Assembly (NCBI RefSeq): GCF_007558825.1
Contig: NZ_VLTK01000001.1
Span: 248,001-312,000, forward strand
Origin: Brevibacterium aurantiacum
GTDB lineage: Bacteria; Actinomycetota; Actinomycetes; Actinomycetales; Brevibacteriaceae
Length of the DNA: 64,000 nucleotides
Direction of reading: 5' to 3'
The position numbers were made by a program, and so were the translations under genes. The notes under the pieces were generated by a model. That model was given only the letters and a program-made list of their open reading frames with translations, had not been told where the DNA came from and did no database searches. Shown here in pieces: positions 53,216 through 61,723 of this stretch; within the stretch, counting starts at the first letter, position 1; each line of letters begins with the position of its first letter.

Positions 53216-53264
53216 ACGGAAGCTGCCCCGACCGCGCGTTGTGCACGATCGGGGCAGCTTCTGT
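53216..53264. terminator. Bidirectional terminator between the XRE gene and gapA
   Basis: A 13-base-pair perfect stem (arms 53219-53231 and 53249-53261) extends by a G-U and two more pairs to 53216/53264. It lies 14 bases behind the XRE-like gene and 70 behind the end of gapA on the other strand; no strong T-run is present. Confidence 0.7.
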
Positions 53265-53333
53265 CTTGCTCGAGGGTCACCCGGAGAGCCAGCTGGAGGG
53301 TCAGCTTGCTTCACTGGACTCCCTGTTGGGCCC

Positions 53334-54335
53334 TCAGCCTTCGGCGATGAGCTCCAGATTGTCGACGACACGGTTCGAGAAGCCCCACTCGTTGTCGTAC
53401 CAGGCGGTGACTTTGACCATCTTGCCTTCAACACGGGTCAGGGCGGAGTCGAAGATCGAGGATGCGGCCTGCCCGACGATGTCGCTGGAGACGATCGGTT
53501 CGGTCTCGTACTCGAGGATTCCCTTGAGTTCCCCGTCGGCAACCGTGCGGTAGGCCTCGAGCACCTCGTCGCGGGTGACCTCACGGGACACGATGGCGTT
53601 GATCTCGACGATCGAGCCGACCGGCACGGGCACGCGCAAGGCGTCGCCGCTGAGCTTGCCGTCGAGCTGCGGGAGCACGAGGCCGATGGCCTTGGCGGCT
53701 CCGGTCGACGTCGGAATGATGTTCTCCGCGGCGGCGCGGGCACGACGGGGATCCTTGTGCGGTCCGTCCTGGACCATCTGGTCGCCGGTATAGGCGTGGA
53801 CCGTGGTCATGAAGCCCTGTTCGATGCCTGCCAGGTCATCGAGAACCTTCGCCAAGGGCGCCAAGGCGTTCGTCGTGCATGAAGCGTTGGAGATGATGGT
53901 GTGTTCGGACCTGTAGGCCTCGGTGTTCACGCCATAGGCCAGCGTGACATCCGCACCCTTGGACGGGGCGCTGACGAGGACCTTCTTCGCGCCGGCTGTG
54001 ATGTGCGCCCGTGCTTTGTCTGCCTTAGTGAAGCGTCCAGTGGATTCCAGGACCACGTCGACGTTCATCTCAGACCAGGGCAGGTTCTCGGGGTTCTTCT
54101 CGGCGAGGACCTTGATCGGCTTTCCATCGATGATGATCTCATCGCCGGAGACCTCGACGGAAAATCCGAAGCGGCCCAGCGTGGTGTCGAACTTGAGCAG
54201 CCTGGCCAGGTCTTCGACGGGGCCGAGGTCATTGATGGCGACGACCTCCAGGCCACTGCCGCGTTCAATCAGAGCGCGCAGTGTGCTGCGTCCGATACGA
54301 CCGAAACCGTTGATGGCGATGCGAGTCAATGTCAC
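53334..54335 (-). CDS. gapA: Glyceraldehyde-3-phosphate dehydrogenase
   Basis: Glycolytic enzyme, 333 residues, tetrameric and cytosolic. NAD-binding start MTLTRIAINGFGRIGRSTLR, and catalytic Cys in the signature SNASCTTNALAPLAKV; the His partner is in VHAYTGDQMVQDGPHKDPRR. All key residues are present. AVAINDLGPVED-type loop (seen as VVAINDLGPVEDLARLLKF) fits an NAD-linked type. No pgk or tpi follows, so this copy is outside a glycolytic operon, and a second gap gene may exist elsewhere in the genome. An inverted repeat lies in its promoter region. Confidence 0.95.
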   Translation of the reverse strand: MTLTRIAINGFGRIGRSTLRALIERGSGLEVVAINDLGPVEDLARLLKFDTTLGRFGFSVEVSGDEIIIDGKPIKVLAEKNPENLPWSEMNVDVVLESTGRFTKADKARAHITAGAKKVLVSAPSKGADVTLAYGVNTEAYRSEHTIISNASCTTNALAPLAKVLDDLAGIEQGFMTTVHAYTGDQMVQDGPHKDPRRARAAAENIIPTSTGAAKAIGLVLPQLDGKLSGDALRVPVPVGSIVEINAIVSREVTRDEVLEAYRTVADGELKGILEYETEPIVSSDIVGQAASSIFDSALTRVEGKMVKVTAWYDNEWGFSNRVVDNLELIAEG

Positions 54336-54443
54336 TCCTTGGGAGGGGTTCTGCTGGTGGGTACATCTCTATGGTCTCGTGTTCGCACAGACAGCAACAG
54401 TGGCCAGAGAGACATTCTACGAAAGGTTCTCGCCAGACGTATT

Positions 54444-54466
54444 GCCAGATGTCGAAAGTATCTGGC
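54444..54466. promoter_or_regulatory. Inverted repeat upstream of gapA
   Basis: GCCAGAT (54444-54450) and ATCTGGC (54460-54466) form a perfect 7-base dyad with 9 bases between. A third GCCAGA half site lies 12 bases to the left (54432). It is about 110-130 bases ahead of gapA and 31 bases past the end of the MarR gene. A sugar-responsive regulator could bind here. Confidence 0.5.
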
Positions 54467-54496
54467 CATTATCGAATTGACCCGCCCCGGAGCCGA

Positions 54497-55006
54497 TCAG
54501 TCACGCCCGTCACAGGTCGATTCACCGGAACGCCATTCGCCATCAGCACGAATGGCGGCGGTGATTCGTCGACTGCTGTCGCGCAGCTGGCGAGCCTGAG
54601 TGCGAGTCAGCGAATCGAAGACGAGCCTGCGCACAAGAGCAACATGCCCGGGCGCCGCCGCACGCACAGCCTTCTGCCCATCGTCGGTCAGCGTCGCGAT
54701 CGTGATGCGACCGTCGCTCGGATCCGGAGCCCTGCGTACCCACAGCTTCCGCTCCAGCCGTGCGACCGCGCGCGACAAGCGGGACAGGGTGCTGTTGGCG
54801 TAGCCGGCAAGCTCACTCATCCGAAGCGATTGCCCCTCAGCCTCCGAGAGGGCGAAGAGGATCCCGAACTCGAAGTGACTGATCCCCGAATCACCCTGCA
54901 TCTGCGCGTCGAGCGCCGCAGGAAGCCATTCCAGAAGCGTTGCCACTGCTGACCATGCTTCAAGCTCATCTGGGTCGAATGCATCAGCGGATTGGTCATC
55001 GATCAT
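54497..55006 (-). CDS. MarR-family regulator
   Basis: A 169-residue repressor. Helical dimer part then winged HTH (about 60-130): SHFEFGILFALSEAEGQSLR, then MSELAGYANSTLSRLSRAVA and RLERKLWVRRAPDPSDGR in the wing. It is divergent from an SDR gene, and two dyads lie between them. This is the common MarR-plus-oxidoreductase arrangement, responding to a phenolic or redox-active compound. The ligand is not evident from the sequence. Confidence 0.88.
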   Translation of the reverse strand: MIDDQSADAFDPDELEAWSAVATLLEWLPAALDAQMQGDSGISHFEFGILFALSEAEGQSLRMSELAGYANSTLSRLSRAVARLERKLWVRRAPDPSDGRITIATLTDDGQKAVRAAAPGHVALVRRLVFDSLTRTQARQLRDSSRRITAAIRADGEWRSGESTCDGRD

Positions 55007-55022
55007 GAGCGACAGCCTAGCA

Positions 55023-55079
55023 TTTCACTTGTCTGGGAAAGTGAAAACACCTACGATTCACTTACTCAGGAAAGTAATT
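55023..55079. promoter_or_regulatory. Two MarR operator candidates
   Basis: TTTCACTT and AAGTGAAA (55023-55030, 55039-55046) form a perfect 8-base dyad with an 8-base spacer. A second ATTCACTT/AAGTAATT copy with one or two mismatches covers 55056-55079. Both lie in the 110-base divergent MarR-SDR region. Confidence 0.7.
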
Positions 55080-55116
55080 GCTGCCGTGGACAGCGGCACG
55101 AAAGGACAGATGCACC

Positions 55117-55902
55117 ATGGACACAGAAATCTCAGGCAAAAGGGTGTTCGTCAGCGGCTCCACCCAGGGCATCGGATTCGCGGTGGCCGCGAGCCTGGCT
55201 GCAGAGGGCGCCACCATAGTGATCAACGGTCGCGATGGGCACCGCGTGTCCGAAGCCCTTGAGAGTCTTCGCTGCTTGGTGCCCGGCTGCGATGTCTCGG
55301 GGATAGCCGCTGATGTGGCTGACTCAGGGCAAGTCAGTGCACTCCTCGATGCACTCGAACCCGTGGATGTGCTGGTCAACAATGTGGGACACTTCGAGGT
55401 GTCTGCGTTTGAGGAGATCTCCGACGCGGAGTGGTCGCAGCTGTTCGAGATCAATGTGATGAGTGGGGTCCGCCTCTCGCGTCATCTTCTCAAGCCGATG
55501 CTGAAGCAGAGATGGGGCCGAATCATCTTCGTCGGCACCGAGTCCGCCGTGGATGTGCCCGGTGACATGATCCACTACGGGGCGACCAAGGCTGCTGCGC
55601 TCGCGCTGAGCAATGGTCTCGCGAAACTCACCCGGGGCACCGGTGTCACGGTCAACACCGTATTGGGCGGTCCGACCTATTCCACCGGCGTAGCAGACAC
55701 GGTCGAGCAGATCGCTTCCGCACAGTCGCTTGCTCCCGCGGCGTTGAAGTCCACACTCGTGCGTGAGTCCTCGCTCATCCAACGTTTCATCGAACCCGAG
55801 GAGATAGCGAATCTGGTGACCTATCTGGCCAGCGCGAAGTCCTCGGCAACGAATGGCGCGGCACTTCGTGCCGAAGGCGGCGTTCTCCCCACCACAGTGT
55901 GA
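55117..55902 (+). CDS. Short-chain dehydrogenase/reductase
   Basis: A 261-residue NAD(P)-dependent SDR. Cofactor loop GSTQGIGFAVAASLA, NNVG motif (VLVNNVGHFEVSAFEEI), and active-site Tyr/Lys in MIHYGATKAAALALSNGLAK. The Ser position is occupied by Thr/Glu-Ser in VGTESAVDV, within the family's range. ATG 55117 has GAAAGGA upstream. It is divergent from the MarR gene, whose operators overlap its promoter. Substrate unknown. Confidence 0.88.
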   Translation: MDTEISGKRVFVSGSTQGIGFAVAASLAAEGATIVINGRDGHRVSEALESLRCLVPGCDVSGIAADVADSGQVSALLDALEPVDVLVNNVGHFEVSAFEEISDAEWSQLFEINVMSGVRLSRHLLKPMLKQRWGRIIFVGTESAVDVPGDMIHYGATKAAALALSNGLAKLTRGTGVTVNTVLGGPTYSTGVADTVEQIASAQSLAPAALKSTLVRESSLIQRFIEPEEIANLVTYLASAKSSATNGAALRAEGGVLPTTV

Positions 55903-56017
55903 AACATCTAAGCATGTGAAGCATCTGCGCGTTGAGGCATCTACGCGTATGGGCCACCACCGCGTATGAGCCACCATCGCCGCACAGGTGAGACCGCTGG
56001 CCGACTCTTCCCCAGAA

Positions 56018-57055
56018 TCACCCGGAGAACGTGTGCCGGTATTCGTTGGGAGAGGTCGAGAGGATGCGCTGGAAGTGCATGCGCAGATTCGCTCCGGTGC
56101 CGAGTCCCACCTGGTCAGCGATCTGCTCGATCCCCAAGTCGCTGTTCTCCAGGAGCTCCCTGGCCAGATCGACCCGGGCTCTGAGCACCCACTGCATCGG
56201 GGTGTATCCGGTATCGTCGACGAAGCGCCGCGAGAAGGTGCGTACGGAGACTCCCGCATTTGCCGCGAGGTCCGTGAGCGTCAGTGATTCGCCGAGGTGC
56301 TGCAGGGCCCATTGCCTGGTGTCGGCGAAGACCTCGCCGAGAGGATCGGGCACGCTGCGCGGCACATATTGGGCCTGCCCGGCACTGCGGTAAGCGGCCG
56401 CAACCAACCGGCGAGCGACCTGGTTGGACAGACCCACACCGTGGTCGCGGCGGATGAGGTGGAGACAGAGGTCGATCGCCGAGGCTGCTCCCGCGGAGGT
56501 CAGCAACGGTCCTTCATCGATGAACAGGACGTTCTCGTCGACCTCGATCGAGGGATATCGTCGGGCCAGCTCCTTCGCCGTGGACCAGTGAGTCGTGGCA
56601 CGCCGGCCCGCGAGCAGACCGGTGCGCGCGAGGACGAAGGTCCCGGTCGAGATCGCGGCGATCCGAGCGCCGCGTTCGAACGCCGAGAGCAGAGCGCCGA
56701 CAACGGCCGCCGATGGCTCATCGTCGACGACCGAGGTGGCGCCGGGGATGACGATGGTGTCTGCCGATTCCAGCGCGTCGAGGCCGACATCGACGCAGTA
56801 GGAGAGACCGTCGGCACCAGTGACCAATCCGGGACCGGCTCCGCACACTTCGACAGAGTAGAGCCAGGTTCCACCGGGGAGGATGCCGCTGGGATGGACC
56901 GTTGCGGTGGGGCTGACCGCATTGGAGCCCCGGCCGAAGACCTGGACGGGAACGCCGAGGTCAATGGCAGACACCCCGCCCAGAGCCAGCACGAGAATGC
57001 GGTGCGGCTGCAGACGGGGTGTTCTGCGCAGAGGTGATCGGGAATCTTCAGTCAT
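56018..57055 (-). CDS. GlxA-type AraC-family regulator
   Basis: A 345-residue regulator. Residues 15-195 form a DJ-1/PfpI-like domain (LVLALGGVSAIDLGVPVQVF, and IAAISTGTFVLARTGLLAGR with Cys replaced by Thr at the nucleophile elbow). Residues 235-340 are an AraC-type double HTH with LTDLAANAGVSVRTFSRRFV and LGIEQIADQVGLGTGANLRM. The Thr substitution suggests a sensing rather than enzymatic role. It lies 87 bases from the CMD/AhpD-like gene, on the same strand, and downstream of it. Confidence 0.88.
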   Translation of the reverse strand: MTEDSRSPLRRTPRLQPHRILVLALGGVSAIDLGVPVQVFGRGSNAVSPTATVHPSGILPGGTWLYSVEVCGAGPGLVTGADGLSYCVDVGLDALESADTIVIPGATSVVDDEPSAAVVGALLSAFERGARIAAISTGTFVLARTGLLAGRRATTHWSTAKELARRYPSIEVDENVLFIDEGPLLTSAGAASAIDLCLHLIRRDHGVGLSNQVARRLVAAAYRSAGQAQYVPRSVPDPLGEVFADTRQWALQHLGESLTLTDLAANAGVSVRTFSRRFVDDTGYTPMQWVLRARVDLARELLENSDLGIEQIADQVGLGTGANLRMHFQRILSTSPNEYRHTFSG

Positions 57056-57142
57056 GATTGCTCTTCAGTCTAGGCAATCGAATGGCCACGTTCATCAGCG
57101 ACTCTGAGCAGTCGAGGATCGGGCACCACCCCCACGTTCGAT

Positions 57143-57487
57143 TCAGCTGTGGTCGTGGACTCCGGTGAGCTTGAAGCCGAGGCGGCCGTGGGCGAATGCG
57201 CCGCCGGCCCGAATCGCCGAGGCAGTCCATGCTGTCTCTGCCAACTCGGTCTCCGTAGCACCGGCCTTGACCGCCGCGTTCGAGTGCGCATCGATGCAAT
57301 ATGTGCACTGGGTGGTCAGTCCGACGGCATAGGCGATGAGCTCGCGGTACTTCAGCGGGATCTCACGCCCGTCCTCGGCGAATACGGCATTGTTGAAATC
57401 TCCGAAGGCCTTGAGGATGTCCGGGGTGGTCTCCTTGTAGGCCTTGTCGTACTTTCCGTCGCCTTCGCGATCGAAGAAATCAGTCAT
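57143..57487 (-). CDS. Carboxymuconolactone decarboxylase-like (AhpD-type) protein
   Basis: A 114-residue protein with the AhpD signature LTTQCTYCIDAHSNAAVKAG: two Cys in a CxxC pair plus the following Asp-Ala-His. The all-helical body matches the CMD family, in which proteins with CxxC act as peroxide-related thiol oxidoreductases. Substrate and partner are unknown; the GlxA-type gene downstream may be its regulator or may be separate. The ribosome site on the minus strand is AGGAGGTAGC, just before ATG 57487. Confidence 0.85.
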   Translation of the reverse strand: MTDFFDREGDGKYDKAYKETTPDILKAFGDFNNAVFAEDGREIPLKYRELIAYAVGLTTQCTYCIDAHSNAAVKAGATETELAETAWTASAIRAGGAFAHGRLGFKLTGVHDHS

Positions 57488-57601
57488 GGTGCGCTACCTC
57501 CTGGGATCGAAATCGTTCCAATTCGTCACGCTACAGCCACGAGGCAGTGGGATGCATCCGTTTTCGTCATACACGGGCGGGCAGCGGCGTTCGAACGCGA
57601 G

Positions 57602-59341
57602 TCAGACGATGCCGGGCTGAGGCACGAACGGCTGTGGTGCGATGCTTGCGGCAGCGGCGGGTGCGGCCACGTTCGGAATCAGGGTGCCTGCTGCGGCAGC
57701 GCGGGGAACCGCGGCGTGCACAGGCGCAGCGTGCACAGGCGCAGCGTTCGCAGATGAAGCGTTCGGAGCTGGGACACCTGGTGCGGGCGCTCCTGCCACG
57801 GCAGTGCTCGGTGCTGGTGCCGAAGTGCTCGGTGCCGGGGCCGAAGCGCTCGGAGCTGAGGTTTCGGGAGCGGCACTGCCGAGATCACTCGAGGGTTCGA
57901 CTGCGGATGCCACCGGCGATGCAGCCGCGGATCCGGTCTTCGGAGGAACAGCCTCGGCGATGGCCTCGAACATGGCCAGGGTGCCGTGCTGATGGGCCAG
58001 GCTCACCGGCTGAGGGTCACTGGAGAGCTTGACGCCCACAGTCTGGGTGGCGCGGTCGATGTAGAGCATCTGGCCGTGGATGCCGATGCCGATGACCACG
58101 TCGCGGCTGGCCGAGGGCACCCAGAACTGGCTGCGGTACATTCCGCCCGGGTAGGACTGGCCCGACGGGGAGTCGGCGAATACCTGGGCGGAATCGGCTG
58201 CCCCGGTGAAGATGTCGTCGATCCACTGGCCCGAGAGGACACGTTCTCCCTCGGCCGTGGTTCCACCGCGGGCGATCATCTCACCGAATCTGGTCAGGTC
58301 GCGCAGGGTGGTGCTGATGGCGCCGTCCGCGATGGACCCGCCCCACCGGTCCTGGCAGACCTGGGCCGCGTGGGCCGCACCGATCTTCGACCATACGTAT
58401 TCGCTGGCGATGACGGAGAAGGGCTGCCCGACGACGGCTTCGCAGATCCAGGCCAGAACGTCGGTCTCGCAGCTGCGGTAGACGTAGGCACCGCCGTGCT
58501 CGCGTTCGCTGGTCAGGCCCTTGAGGAAGTCCTTGATTCCGTTCGCCGAGGTGGCTGTCCGCGGCGCGAAGTCGACCGCCTCGAACAGGTCCCGGATCTC
58601 GGATCCTTCCTTGAGGTATTCCTCGGAGAACTTGATGCCCGATCGCATGTCGAGGAGGTCGCGGATGGTTGCCCCGACATATCCGCTCTCGGACAGTGCG
58701 GGCACGCGGGTGGTGACCAGGTCGTCTGGGGACAGAAGGCCCGCGTCAGTGAGTGCGCCGACGACCGCGGAAACGATGGACTTGCTGATCGAGAACAGCA
58801 TATGCTGGCGCGCAGGCTTCATCGGCCAGGCGTATTCCTCTTCCAGCGCGATGCCGTCGCGGGAGACCATCCAGGCGTCGGTGAATGTGTTGGCCAGAAC
58901 GTCGCCGACGGTCGACCAACTCTCGTCAGCACCGGACCACTTCTCGCGGTCGATGGGCAGGGGACGAAAATCGTTCTCTTCGGTCACAAGCTCGCGGACC
59001 GGGCCGATCCCGCGCGGGATACCCCCGGTCGGGAATATCTCCTCCATGCGCGTCAGAGCGAAGGCGAAGTACTTCGGCCACTTCCAGGAGTCGAGATCGA
59101 TGCGTTCGAGGATCGCCTCAGATGGATCGACGATGGCGTCTTCGCTCGCCGATGTGAGTTCGCCGGCGCGCGGCAGCGCCGGCTCGATTGGGGGCTCTGA
59201 CGGAGGTTCGGTTGAGGCTGCGCTGTCGCCGGCCTGCTGCGTCTGCGGACTGATGCCTTTGGTATTTCCCGAAAGTGCTCCGAAGCGGCGTACGCCAGAT
59301 TCGTCAAGGGAACCGGGCAGTGTCTTGTCCCCATCTGCCAT
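57602..59341 (-). CDS. Beta-lactamase-like serine hydrolase with Ala/Pro-rich tail
   Basis: A 579-residue protein. Residues 60-465 form the serine-hydrolase (class C beta-lactamase-like) fold with active-site SISKS (SxxK) in HMLFSISKSIVSAVVGALTD and YVYRSCETDVLAW near the YxN position. The C-terminal 100 residues are low-complexity Ala/Pro/Ser (SAPSASAPAPSTSAPAPSTA and NAAPVHAAPVHAA). No signal peptide is seen at the N terminus. It may act on an ester or peptide in the cytoplasm, or be exported by another route. The tail may have evolved by slippage. Confidence 0.8.
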   Translation of the reverse strand: MADGDKTLPGSLDESGVRRFGALSGNTKGISPQTQQAGDSAASTEPPSEPPIEPALPRAGELTSASEDAIVDPSEAILERIDLDSWKWPKYFAFALTRMEEIFPTGGIPRGIGPVRELVTEENDFRPLPIDREKWSGADESWSTVGDVLANTFTDAWMVSRDGIALEEEYAWPMKPARQHMLFSISKSIVSAVVGALTDAGLLSPDDLVTTRVPALSESGYVGATIRDLLDMRSGIKFSEEYLKEGSEIRDLFEAVDFAPRTATSANGIKDFLKGLTSEREHGGAYVYRSCETDVLAWICEAVVGQPFSVIASEYVWSKIGAAHAAQVCQDRWGGSIADGAISTTLRDLTRFGEMIARGGTTAEGERVLSGQWIDDIFTGAADSAQVFADSPSGQSYPGGMYRSQFWVPSASRDVVIGIGIHGQMLYIDRATQTVGVKLSSDPQPVSLAHQHGTLAMFEAIAEAVPPKTGSAAASPVASAVEPSSDLGSAAPETSAPSASAPAPSTSAPAPSTAVAGAPAPGVPAPNASSANAAPVHAAPVHAAVPRAAAAGTLIPNVAAPAAAASIAPQPFVPQPGIV

Positions 59342-59680
59342 CGCTCGCCTCCACCGGTCTCGACCAGCATGGACTGCCGATCTGCATGGAAGAGCCTACC
59401 TGGAGGAGAAGAACCATCACAGTTGAGTCCGGGCTCCAGGCCACAATTCGAGCTTCAACGCGTGAATCGACAGGCCTGCTACCAGGTGCGACATCGCAAA
59501 CGGCTACTTATCGGTTATTCAACTTACAGTCGGACGCAATCGGCACGTTCTTGATTATTCGCGTCTACCGAGCTTCGACACACCGCCGTCGTGTCGAGAC
59601 CCCGGTGCACGCACAGGGGTGGCGACGCTCCAGGTGTGTTTCGGCGAATGCCAACCCGACGTCAGCACCGAGGTTGGGAG
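59342..59680. other. Intergenic stretch between the serine hydrolase and chrA
   Basis: About 340 bases with no gene. It includes an AT-richer patch (59500-59570) and the imperfect hairpin CGAGCTTCGACAC/GTGTCGAGACCC near 59569-59605. Nothing else is recognised; the AT-richer patch could hold the promoter for the serine hydrolase gene. Confidence 0.45.
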
Positions 59681-60973
59681 TCAGAGGAACGCGAACCCGA
59701 TCAGTCCGGCGGCGATGACGGCGGCCCATGCCGGCAGCTTCCACTTCACCTGAGCGATGAAGACGGCGACCGCCAGCGCCAGGGTGGCAGGCGAAGTGAC
59801 GCCCTGAGTGAACACCGGGTCATAGAGGGCGGCCGCCAGGATGCCCACCACGGCCGCGTTGACTCCCAGCAGTGCCCGCCGCACAGAAGGTGCACGACGC
59901 AGGCGCTCCCAGAAGGGCAGGGCGGCGATGACCAACAGCGCTGCCGGCAGGAAGATCGCCACCAAGGCGATTCCGGCACCGATCAGTCCCGTCGGCCCCG
60001 TTGTCGTAGAGGCCCCGAGGAACGCCGCGAATGTGAACAGCGGACCCGGCACCGCCTGCGCGGCGCCGTATCCGGCGAGAAATGAATCGTGCCCCACGAG
60101 ACCGGTCGCGACAGTTTCCGTCTCGAGCAGAGGCAGCACGACGTGACCGCCGCCGAAGACCAGAGCACCGGCGCGGTAGAAGACGTCGACCAAGCGCAGA
60201 CTCGAGTCTCCGGTCACTGCAGTCAGGATCGGCAGTGCCACCAGCAGCAGCGCGAAGGCAGTCAGAGCGACGGCACCGACCCTGCGGGAGATGCGTACGC
60301 CGAAGTCGTATCGCGCCCCGAAATCCTGACGCACGTCATCTCCGCCGGACCGCGCACCCGCATCCGGCCCCTGACCGCCGGTGACCGCAGCGGCTTCTCG
60401 GCCCAGCCAAGCGAGTCCGATGACGGCGCCCAGCACGATTGCCGCAACCTGAACGAAGGGGTTCGGGACCAGCAGGATGATGATCATAGCGGCGCCTGCG
60501 ATGGTGGCGCGTTTGGCATCTGGGGTGAGGTTCTTCGCCATTCCCAGCACCGCTTGAGCCACTACGGCGACCGCAGCCGCCTTCAACCCGTACAGCCACC
60601 CCATGTTCGCGTCATCGCCCAGTGAGGCGATGCCGAAGGCGAAGGCGACCAGCACAATTGCCGAGGGCATGGTGAAGGCGAACCAGGCAGCGAGCAGACC
60701 GCCGATGCCTGCTCGCTGCAGTCCGATCGCCATGCCCACCTGGCTGGAGGCGGGACCGGGAAGGAACTGGCACAGCGCCACAAGGTCCGCGTAGGTACCG
60801 TCGGAGAGCCATTTCCGGCGCTCAACGAAGGTCTCCCGGAAGAATCCCAGGTGTGCGACTGGTCCGCCGAACGAGGTCACCCCGAGGCGCAGGAATGCCC
60901 AGAATACTTCCCCGATCGTGCCGGGATGCCTGCGCTCCTGCTGCACGTCTGTCATCGATTCGCCCATTCTCAC
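59681..60973 (-). CDS. chrA: ChrA-family chromate transporter
   Basis: A 430-residue membrane protein with about 12 helices in two homologous halves. The CHR signature RLGVTSFGGPVAHLGFFRET is near the N terminus, followed by FLPGPASSQVGMAIGLQRAG, and the second half has DVFYRAGALVFGGGHVVLPL. Such long-chain CHR proteins export chromate, or sulfate in some species. GTG 60973, ATG 60967 and ATG 60955 are all possible starts. No chrB regulator gene is next to it, so regulation cannot be read. Confidence 0.88.
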   Translation of the reverse strand: MRMGESMTDVQQERRHPGTIGEVFWAFLRLGVTSFGGPVAHLGFFRETFVERRKWLSDGTYADLVALCQFLPGPASSQVGMAIGLQRAGIGGLLAAWFAFTMPSAIVLVAFAFGIASLGDDANMGWLYGLKAAAVAVVAQAVLGMAKNLTPDAKRATIAGAAMIIILLVPNPFVQVAAIVLGAVIGLAWLGREAAAVTGGQGPDAGARSGGDDVRQDFGARYDFGVRISRRVGAVALTAFALLLVALPILTAVTGDSSLRLVDVFYRAGALVFGGGHVVLPLLETETVATGLVGHDSFLAGYGAAQAVPGPLFTFAAFLGASTTTGPTGLIGAGIALVAIFLPAALLVIAALPFWERLRRAPSVRRALLGVNAAVVGILAAALYDPVFTQGVTSPATLALAVAVFIAQVKWKLPAWAAVIAAGLIGFAFL

Positions 60974-61056
60974 TATTCTGGCCTCGGCGCCTCATGCGAA
61001 CCAACAATCCGCCGATGAGTATCGGTGAACTTCAGGACAACTTTTGAGCCCAGCCT

Positions 61057-61090
61057 CCTGGAGTCCGATTCCGCCTGGAGTCCGATTCCG
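61057..61090. repeat. 17-base perfect tandem duplication
   Basis: CCTGGAGTCCGATTCCG occurs twice in a row, 61057-61073 and 61074-61090, in the spacer between chrA and the response regulator gene. Probably a recent slippage duplication. Confidence 0.8.
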
Positions 61091-61102
61091 CGCCGGCAGC
61101 TG

Positions 61103-61723
61103 CTACACCAGCCCCTGGTCCTCGGCGACACGGATGGCGCGGGAACGAGAGTCCACGCCGAGCTTCGTGAACACGTTGACCAGGTGGCTCTTCACGGTCG
61201 CTTCGGTGACGAAGAGCTCCTGTGCGATCTGAGCGTTTGAGGCACCGGTGGCCAGCAGCTTCACCACGTCGCGTTCCCTTCTGGTCAGCTTCGGCCCTGG
61301 ATTTCGCATCGCGGCGATGACCTTCGATGAGATCTCGGGCGGCAGATAGGTCTCCCCGCGTGAGGCCTTCTCGATTGCAGTCGAGATGTCCTCGGGGTTG
61401 ATGTCCTTGAGCAGATAACCGGCAGCTCCGGCGTTGAGGGCGGCGACGATCTCCGAATCGTTGTCGAAGGTCGTGAGGATGAGGACCGCAGGCTTCTGCT
61501 CCATGGCGTTGAGCCGCTTCGTCACCTCGATGCCGTCGATGCCATCGCCCAGTCGCAGATCGCACATCACCACATCGGGTGCGAGCTCATCGACTATGGC
61601 CAGCGCTTCCTCGCCGCTGCTGGCCTCGCCGACGACAGCGATATGGTCGGGGGCGTCGATGACGGACCGCAGGCCGGCCCGCACCACAGGATGGTCGTCG
61701 ACGAGAATCACTCGAATGCTCAT
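61103..61723 (-). CDS. NarL/LuxR-type response regulator
   Basis: A 206-residue regulator. Receiver with RVILVDDHPVVRAGLRSVID and phosphorylated Asp in APDVVMCDLRLGDG; LuxR-type HTH with LTRRERDVVKLLATGASNAQ and IAQELFVTEATVKSHLVNVF. It starts by an ATGA overlap with the histidine kinase gene. The pair is distinct from the one at 13.6-15.6 kb. Targets are not evident; the MMPL gene upstream of the kinase is a possible one. Confidence 0.92.
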   Translation of the reverse strand: MSIRVILVDDHPVVRAGLRSVIDAPDHIAVVGEASSGEEALAIVDELAPDVVMCDLRLGDGIDGIEVTKRLNAMEQKPAVLILTTFDNDSEIVAALNAGAAGYLLKDINPEDISTAIEKASRGETYLPPEISSKVIAAMRNPGPKLTRRERDVVKLLATGASNAQIAQELFVTEATVKSHLVNVFTKLGVDSRSRAIRVAEDQGLV

